A stretch of DNA of 64,000 nucleotides, taken from assembly GCF_030272615.1 (NCBI RefSeq), contig NC_081413.1, forward strand, positions 556,043,136 to 556,107,135, read 5' to 3'. Shown piece by piece: positions 58,086-64,000 of the stretch; position 1 is the first letter of the stretch; every line of letters begins with the position of its first letter. The notes below the pieces were generated by a model. That model searched no databases. It saw only the letters and a list, made by a program, of their open reading frames with translations, and was not told the DNA's origin. This stretch comes from Cryptomeria japonica. Taxonomy: Eukaryota > Streptophyta > Pinopsida > Cupressales > Cupressaceae. The translations under genes and the position numbers were made by a program.

Positions 58086-59858
58086 TTAAGCGGGTTTCCT
58101 TCGCAATTGTTCCACTAATTTGTATTGTTTTGAAGTGGATGTTGATTTATTTGTTATACCCAAAAATGTAACCTTCACTTTGCTTCTCATAATGGTGTTG
58201 ATTGGTTTTGAAGGTGTGTTATCTTTAACAATGATGACATTTACCACATCATCATATGTATAAGTGTAATTGACTTTAACTTTTCCCTTGTCATCTTTTG
58301 ATTTATATTCTTCACCTTTTTCATAGTTTTGAAGTGGAGTTTTGAATGCTAGATGTGATTCGTTCATCCTATGACTATCCACTGTGATAGTTCCATTATC
58401 GATTAAATCTTAAATAAGGTGCTTCAATCTTTGACGATCATTAGTTTGGCGTCCTTTATTTCTATGGTAATTGCAAAAATGATTGTTATTTCACCAATTA
58501 GGTTTGACTTGAGGTTCATAATTTCTTGCTTCTGGTAAAGTAATCAATTTATTTGCAAGAAGAGTTTTCAAAGATTATTCCAAGGGTTCTCCAATGTTTG
58601 TGAATTTCTTGCAAGGATTGGAGAACAAAGACTTGGATTTACTATTCTCTTTATTGTTATTGCTTGGTATTTGACTTGATAAGTGGAAGATTTGTTGTTG
58701 TTTGGTAGCATTGTTGTTGTCATTTCCTCCATTGGTAGCATTCCTATTCTTTGACCAAAATTTAGGTTTTTCATTGTTATTGTTGTTGTTGTTGTTGTTA
58801 TGATTGTTATTGTAGGAATTGTCATAAATTTTTAACTCTCCTTTCTTTACCATTGCATCTTCTATCTTTAGACCATTTTCAATCATCTTGGAAAAAGGAG
58901 GACATTGCATTTTAAGATGGTAACTCATTTCACTAATAAGGTTGTCAATGAATATGTCCATTTTCTCTTGATCGGGTACATCTCTTGCATATCTATTTAA
59001 CATTTGTTTCCATCGCTATAAAAATACCATGAAAGATTCACCATTCTTTTGCTTGACATTACATAAATCTAGCATTGTTATCTCATTTCTTACATTGTAG
59101 GAGTATTGTGAGATAAATATGTTCACAAGTTTTTCAAAAGATTTAATTCCAGATGGTAGTCTTGAGAACCATTCCATTTATTGTCCATTTAAACTCCTAG
59201 GGAATAGATGCATCAGGTAAGTTTCATCGTGTGCAAATTCCATACTCATAGTGCAAAATTCCCTAATGTGATCTTAAGGATCAGATTTCCCATCATATTT
59301 ATCATATTTAGGGATTTCACAATGTTGTGGGAATGGTATCATGTTTAAACTTTTGTCAAAAGGATATGGACAGATGTCCTCCAATGAATATTTCTTGGAA
59401 CTTGTTCCATTCTAGCTATCTTGTATTTATTGTTGTAAGGTTTGCATTTGTTGAGCGAGAGTTAACAAAGGATTATCCATATGGGTTTTCCTTGTATCCT
59501 CATAAGTTCTTCTATCACCGCACTCTCTTCTTGTATCATCATGGTCTTTTCTTGTTTTATCTCCTCTTGTTTCCTCATGATTTACTCAATTTACATCCTC
59601 GTTATTTGGATCATCTATGTTTTGATTGTTACTTGTCTCTGCATCTTGTTTCAAACTTTCTACATTAAAGTCTTGTGGCAATTTAGCTCCTGATTTTGCC
59701 AACATTAGAAGGTATTTTTCCTTTTGTTTCTCCAATAACTTTTCCATTAGTTTGTCAAATTTAAAATCTTGTTCAAGGTCTCTAATGGTGTTATTGACCA
59801 CTTCTTCATCAACATCTGTGTATCCAAAAGTTTGAAACATTGAATTATCTTCTTCCAT
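58086..59858 (-). pseudogene. Gag of element H
   Basis: Order from ATG 59858: acidic helix-rich N-terminus (MEEDNSMFQTFGYTDVDEEV), coiled coil EKQKEKYLLMLAKSG, then the capsid core (EIPKYDKYDGKSDP, DHIREFCTMSMEF, MEWFSRLPSGIKSFEKLVNI, RWKQMLNRYARDVPDQEKMD), a poly-Asn stretch (58780-58815) and a decayed zinc-knuckle-like NHFCNYHRNKGRQTNDRQRL followed by DLIDNGTITV. Several stops. The segment CNYHxxKGxxT..xxxLKHLI.DLID is characteristic of Tat-group gag ends. Confidence 0.8.
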
Positions 59859-60303
59859 TTATTTTTGTTGTTTTCTGAATTGATCGTATTGAGCTCTAGT
59901 CCAAATTGGCATGTGATTGCTTCGAAAACTTCTCAAGTTTTTGGCCTTCTAAATATAACTCAATAAATGATTATTGGTTTAGGAAGATAAGATTTGTTGA
60001 TTTTACCACTGTTATTGGTGTGTTGTGATAAAACGTCTTGTTGTTGAAAGACACGTGCTTGCAAAATTTATTCATTAAATTATGTTTCGTAACCACGTAA
60101 ATAGTGATGAAAACGATGTAGAAATGTCCTATGTTTTAACAAGATCTTGCGATTGATATACAAGAATCTTATCCTCTTCTGAGTAGCCTTATAACTGGGT
60201 TTTCTTTTCTTAAGGTGATATTTAAAAGTCATATAAGCATATGATGGTTTACAAGTTTGCTTGATTCTATTGTGAGTGCAATTCTGATTTTGATATAACC
60301 TAG
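59859..60303 (-). other. Leader region of element H
   Basis: No recognisable domain. The primer site and 5' LTR of H should lie here or beyond but I cannot identify either; element T's LTR starts at 60304, preceded by CCTAG as a possible target duplication whose partner is outside the window. Confidence 0.35.
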
Positions 60304-61282
60304 TGTAAAGCGGAAAATCGCAATCGAACCCTAGTTGCACTCCCCTCTTCCAACTCCGAGGAGAGAGAAGGGAGGTTCGCTAGGGTTGATGGTTTTCACT
60401 TAAGGGAGAGACTTTACATTCAAAAGAGGGGTTGAAACCCACAAGATCCAATCCCACACAATGCAAGATTGGATGCTAAATGAGTTTCAAGGGTTAAGAC
60501 AGCAAGGCTACCCTCTTTTGTAAAGAATGTTGATAAGAGAAATTAAGCTAGGAATGCATAGACCTAATTAATTTGATTAATTAACCAAGAAATGAGAAAT
60601 GTTGTAAATGTAAATGTCTGTAATGTAAAACAAGTACTAATACCTTGTTCTAAGGATGTTTGTATCCTTATGTGCGAAGGTATAGATGTTGTTGTTTGTT
60701 ATATGTTGTAGTAGTATGTAGCAATATGTGATCTCCTCTTCAATGGTTGAATCCTTGTCTTGAATGCAACACTTAGCCTTGAATGGAGACTTAGAAGGAA
60801 TGCTTGAATGCATGAATGCTTGAATGCTTGAATGCTTGAGTATAGTTTCCATGCTTTTACACATATCCTCTTCATTCATGCCAAATGAGAGAGAAAAATG
60901 TAGTTTATATACTTGCCAATTAGGGTTAATAGATTGATTTTTCCGACCTTAGGCCGACCAGGAAAGATAATTTTCCAATTTGCAAACATAAAGACCCAAA
61001 GTCCAAAAGAGACCGGGCCCAAAATAGGACCCAGGGACCAGGGCACTGGGCGCCATGGTCCTGGGGGGCGCCCTGGTCCTGAGGGACCAGGGCGCTGGGC
61101 GCTTTGGTCCCACCTCCCAGGACAGTAGGGTGCAAGGAAGTTCAGGCCAGGGTGCTTGAAAAATGCAGTTTTTGATGTCATGAGCAAGTTTCGGGGTCTC
61201 CATTCAGGTTGCGTGTTGCGTCGCCATCGTGAAGACCGAAATGCAGTCAAAATTGCAAGTGTCGCAATTTTAGGATGCTACA
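60304..61282 (-). mobile_element. 3' LTR of element T
   Basis: 979 bp, TGTAAAGCGG...GGATGCTACA on the plus strand, followed by a polypurine tract, so this is the 3' LTR of a minus-strand element. Same family as solo LTR S1. It contains AATGCTTG tandem repeats (about 60795-60840) and the GC-rich GGGCGCC minisatellite at 61025-61115. Confidence 0.85.
61025..61115. repeat. GC-rich minisatellite in the T LTR
   Basis: Two to three imperfect copies of a GGACCAGGGCGCTGGGCGC-type unit, shared with S1 at 28850-28965. Confidence 0.7.
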
Positions 61283-61297
61283 TTTAGCCCCCACTTT
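61283..61297 (-). other. Polypurine tract of element T
   Basis: AAAGTGGGGGCTAAA on the minus strand, directly abutting the LTR. Fixes T orientation. Confidence 0.85.
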
Positions 61298-62024
61298 AGC
61301 GGGAGTATGTATGCTCATACTTCCGGTAAAGTACAAGGAAACAACATTGAAAGACTTTCACCACGTCAAGGAGGCAAGATACACCAAGCCCCTAGTGGAC
61401 TAAGGATCTTACGACTTCGATTGACAAAGTAAAAGGGAAGATCATGAGGGAGAACCATGACTGTCAGTAGTAAGGTTCCCTCACTATGAGTCATGCAAGA
61501 GAAATACCAAAAATTTTCAAGACAAAGCTAAGTTCACCAAGAAATTTTCAAGCATCCTGAAGGGATAGACAGGGTGTATGCCCCCCTACGTTAAAGCGAT
61601 CGCACACGCCTCAATGGGGGTGATTGTTTTAATGTAGTGATACACATAAGAAATAAGAAAGGAAAGGAGCACGTTATCGCAAAGATTTAGCCCCCAAGTG
61701 TGAGATAAACCCAAGGATAATAGACACAAAACACAAAGCACAAGGTGACTTCGCTTTCCTCGGGGTCAGTATGCTGTATGATAAGTCATGTATATATATC
61801 ATATGTATGTATGCATAATTGTTCTTCATTCCCCAATCAAGGAAGGTCACCTAGAAGAAGGGAACACGTGTCTTTTGAGTCAACATGAGAGAGACCAAAA
61901 GAGATCTCAATGTTTTGCATCGTCCTCAAGTAGACAACACTAAGGACAACAAATAGAAGAATGAGAATAACATATAGAAGAAGTAACACAAGAGAGGAGG
62001 AGAGAATCTGCTATGCTAATGTAA
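61298..62024 (-). other. 3' non-coding region of T
   Basis: About 730 bp between the T reading frame and the polypurine tract. No RT, RNase H or integrase motif in any frame. Contains an ATATATATCATATGTATGTA stretch at about 61791-61815. Confidence 0.55.
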
Positions 62025-64000
62025 CTAGTCTAGCACGTCATCTACCCCCCGATCTTGCTGATCAATGTTTCGGGAAGGCAGGGAACACGCTAGAGGAGGA
62101 ACATCTGACACAGCAGATGGAGCTATCACAAGATCCAAACAAGGGCTATGTTCATGTTCCAAGCCACGTTGTTCTTGTCTAGGAGCTAGGATAAGTGCTT
62201 TAGAAAATTCGTTGGATAAATGGTTATCAATATCAACAAGTTCATATTCACTATCAGAAGCAAGAGGAGTAACATGTTCATCAGGAATAACATTTTCATC
62301 TATAGCATCATCAAGATTTATAAAAATAGGATCTTTAACTCGCACAGGATCAAGACCATCATGCATCTTATGTTTAGGAGATTTAGGCTCAATTTCCGGC
62401 TAAGGAGAAAACGGAATAATGCTTGTTGAAGGTGTTTTTGGAGATTGTAAAATTTGAGAAGCAGCTGCTTGAGCCCTAAGACGACGCTTTCATCAGCGTT
62501 CACGTGCAGAACGATTACGTCTAGTCTTAGTAGGAAGTGGAGAAGATAGAGGAGGAGGAATGTTCTCATCCTTATCACTTGGGTGTTTAGGTTGTGGTCT
62601 CTTAGGCTGGATAATAGGAGAAGAAGAAGGTCTCTTCTCTCTATAAAAGGACAGAGGAGGAACTGCTCCATATAAAGGAGGAATTTTTGGTTTAGGAAGA
62701 AGACCAAGTCCATCATGAAGAGGAGGTATAGGTCTACTCTTAGAAGGTTTATTAGGCATAGACATAGTCACATCCATGGGAATGGGTTGGGAATCTTCTT
62801 GAGGAAAGACATTAGTTTTATCTTTCAAAGGAAGAACTTCCTTCTCAAGAACGATAGGAATATCAAGTTTAGGTGTTCTAGGTTCACTTAGAGATAGGAT
62901 CATATCTGTTTTCCACTTTTGATAAGATTTGAAAAGATGATCACTTCGCGGAGGAATAGATTGGAATTGTTTAGGCCAAAAGTAATCAATAGGAACGCTA
63001 GAAGTTCTTTCAGCTGGTTTAAAGAGACTATGATTGATAGTAACAACTTCACCATTATGGGGAAATTTCAAACATTTATGAATATGAGAAGCAATAGCTT
63101 TCATGGAAGATAGCCAAGGATAGCCAAGCTTCACACGAAATTGTTCGGATGAAGGAATAATAGCAAAGTTCACATCAAGAGATTTGTTATGGACCTCAAT
63201 AGGTAATGTAATAGAACCAATTGCAGGAGAAGAAAATGCATCAAATAATTTCACAACCACATCTGTTTTGTCATAGATCACTTGATTCAATTGCAAAGTA
63301 AAACGAAATTCTTTAGTAATAACATTAACCATGCACGAAGGATCAATAAGCACTCCACGGCAAAAAGTATTCTTGACTTTTGCAACTATGTATAAAGGAC
63401 CATTAGGTGCTCTAATAGTTTCACTAGAATCAAATGTGATGGAAGGTTCTTTAGGGTTTTCTTGCTGCTCTACAAAGTTAATCACATTCGGAGTCATAGA
63501 CACAAGACCATCAGATGAGAGAGAGGAATCATTAGCCTCAATCGCATTAGAGGTATGAGAAGTATGAGAAGGTAATGGATCAGTAAAAATCTGAAGTTTT
63601 TGGTTAGGAGGAGCTACAGATGTATTGCCTTTATCATTCACTCCAGAAACAGAGATAGTATTATTATCAATCAAATCTTGAATCTTACCCTTTAAAGAAA
63701 AACATTTTTCAGTATCATGCCCAGGCTGACGGTGAAAGTGACAAAAAGCTTTGTTATCAAAATAAGGTGAAGTAATCTTTGCAGAATCAATTTGTCTTAT
63801 AGGAGGAAGAGTAAGCACATTTTGTTCCAATAACTTATTCATAATACTATGCAATGATTCATTCAAAGGAGTATACTTTCTTTCTTTCTTGAAAAACTTA
63901 GAAATAGGAGGCACACCTGATGCTGCATTCACATTGTTGTTGATGATGTTTTCATTGAATTTGATGGAATCTCTGTTCGGTTTAAACTTCCCAAATGGTT
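62025..64000 (-). pseudogene. Gag-protease reading frame of element T (runs off the window)
   Basis: One frame from the window edge to 62025. It is open for 479 codons (63932-62493), then has two stops and continues to 62025. Gag end: KAFCHFHRQPGHDTEKCFSL (zinc-knuckle-like C..H....GH.T..C) with KGKIQDLIDNNTISV. A degenerate protease follows: RGVLIDPSCMVNVITKEF (usual DGS altered) and VKLGYPWLSSMKAIASHIHK. The C-terminal third is Pro/Ser/Lys-rich (PKPKIPPLYGAVPPLSFYRE, PIIQPKRPQPKHP) and then acidic (NLDDAIDENVIPDEHVTPLA). No RT follows, so the element would depend on others. The long open frame suggests fairly recent activity. Confidence 0.7.

Larger units (their letters stand above)
3121..60303 (-). 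mobile_element. Element H: Ty3/gypsy Tat-type retrotransposon, split by two nested insertions
   Basis: On the minus strand the order is gag (59858), protease (58052), linker, RT (41386), RNase H, archaeal-type RNase H, integrase (to 3576), then a polypurine tract. Two blocks interrupt it: 5284-39906 (element P with its own insertions) and 42155-56335 (solo LTR C with its insertions). Removing them leaves about 8.4 kb. The aRNH is cut between GSYTQYGS (ending at 39907) and ISFITSQG (starting near 5279). The linker frame reads straight across the GACAT duplication as SSMSCAQV. H is decayed, with many in-frame stops. Its 5' LTR and primer site are not seen; element T's LTR abuts at 60304. Confidence 0.8.

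Noticed and set aside
59327-59668. 113-codon plus-strand frame over H gag
   Set aside because: Antisense shadow of the gag frame, which shows domain motifs on the minus strand.
60876-61250. 124-codon frame in the T LTR
   Set aside because: Produced by the GC-rich minisatellite; the homologous S1 does not preserve it as the same protein.
1-64000. Host genes, tRNA or rRNA genes
   Set aside because: Every region with coding character could be assigned to a mobile element; no tRNA-like cloverleaf or rRNA-like text was noticed, though I could not run a scan.

Overview
The window is nuclear DNA of a plant with a large, repeat-rich genome. A seed plant, perhaps a gymnosperm, fits the element types, but the sequence does not fix the species. 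I see no host gene, rRNA, tRNA or prokaryotic feature. Nearly everything is one nested cluster of LTR retrotransposons, with one LINE fragment. Letters below are my own labels.

Element H (minus strand, Ty3/gypsy, Tat-type) is the oldest frame and runs from about 60303 down to about 3121: gag 59858-58086, protease 58052-57560, linker, RT 41386-40463, RNase H, a second archaeal-type RNase H (aRNH), and integrase 4770-3576. Two insertions split it. The first is a 34.6-kb block (5284-39906) sitting in the aRNH. The second is a 14.2-kb block (42155-56335) in the protease-RT linker, with target duplication GACAT. In both places the H reading frame can be followed across the gap, so roughly 8.4 kb of H is spread over 57 kb.

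Element P (plus strand, Athila-like) is the first block: 5' LTR 5284-6570, tRNA-Asp-type primer site, gag, protease, RT/RNase H, integrase, a long ORF3 (12428-14535), and a 5'-truncated 3' LTR (38914-39906). Between ORF3 and that LTR lie element O and a LINE 3' part.

Element O (minus strand, Tat/Ogre-like, tRNA-Arg-type primer site) occupies 14553-35512. Its LTRs are about 5.8 kb. Each carries (i) a 48-bp-period array of 28-bp palindromes and (ii), just downstream, a ~1,200-codon reading frame of unknown function. The right LTR has also taken three solo LTRs (27858-29118, 32496-33390, 33541-34646), each with TG..CA ends and a 5-bp target duplication; the left LTR lacks all three.

The second block is a solo LTR (C, of a family with four copies here: A, B, C, D). 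Copy D and a young 11.3-kb non-autonomous element L (45017-56303) have inserted into it. L has LTRs that differ by about 1% and an almost open ~910-codon Q/P-rich reading frame, but no RT or integrase. The right end (60304-64000) is element T: a 3' LTR, polypurine tract and a gag-protease reading frame that ends without RT.

Most coding regions are pseudogenes. Many of the stops are C-to-T or G-to-A changes (CAG/CAA/CGA/TGG to stop), as expected of methylated, silenced DNA. The most unusual material is in the LTRs of O (palindrome array plus LTR-borne ORF), the ORF of L, and an ORF3-like protein lying behind the LINE RNase H.
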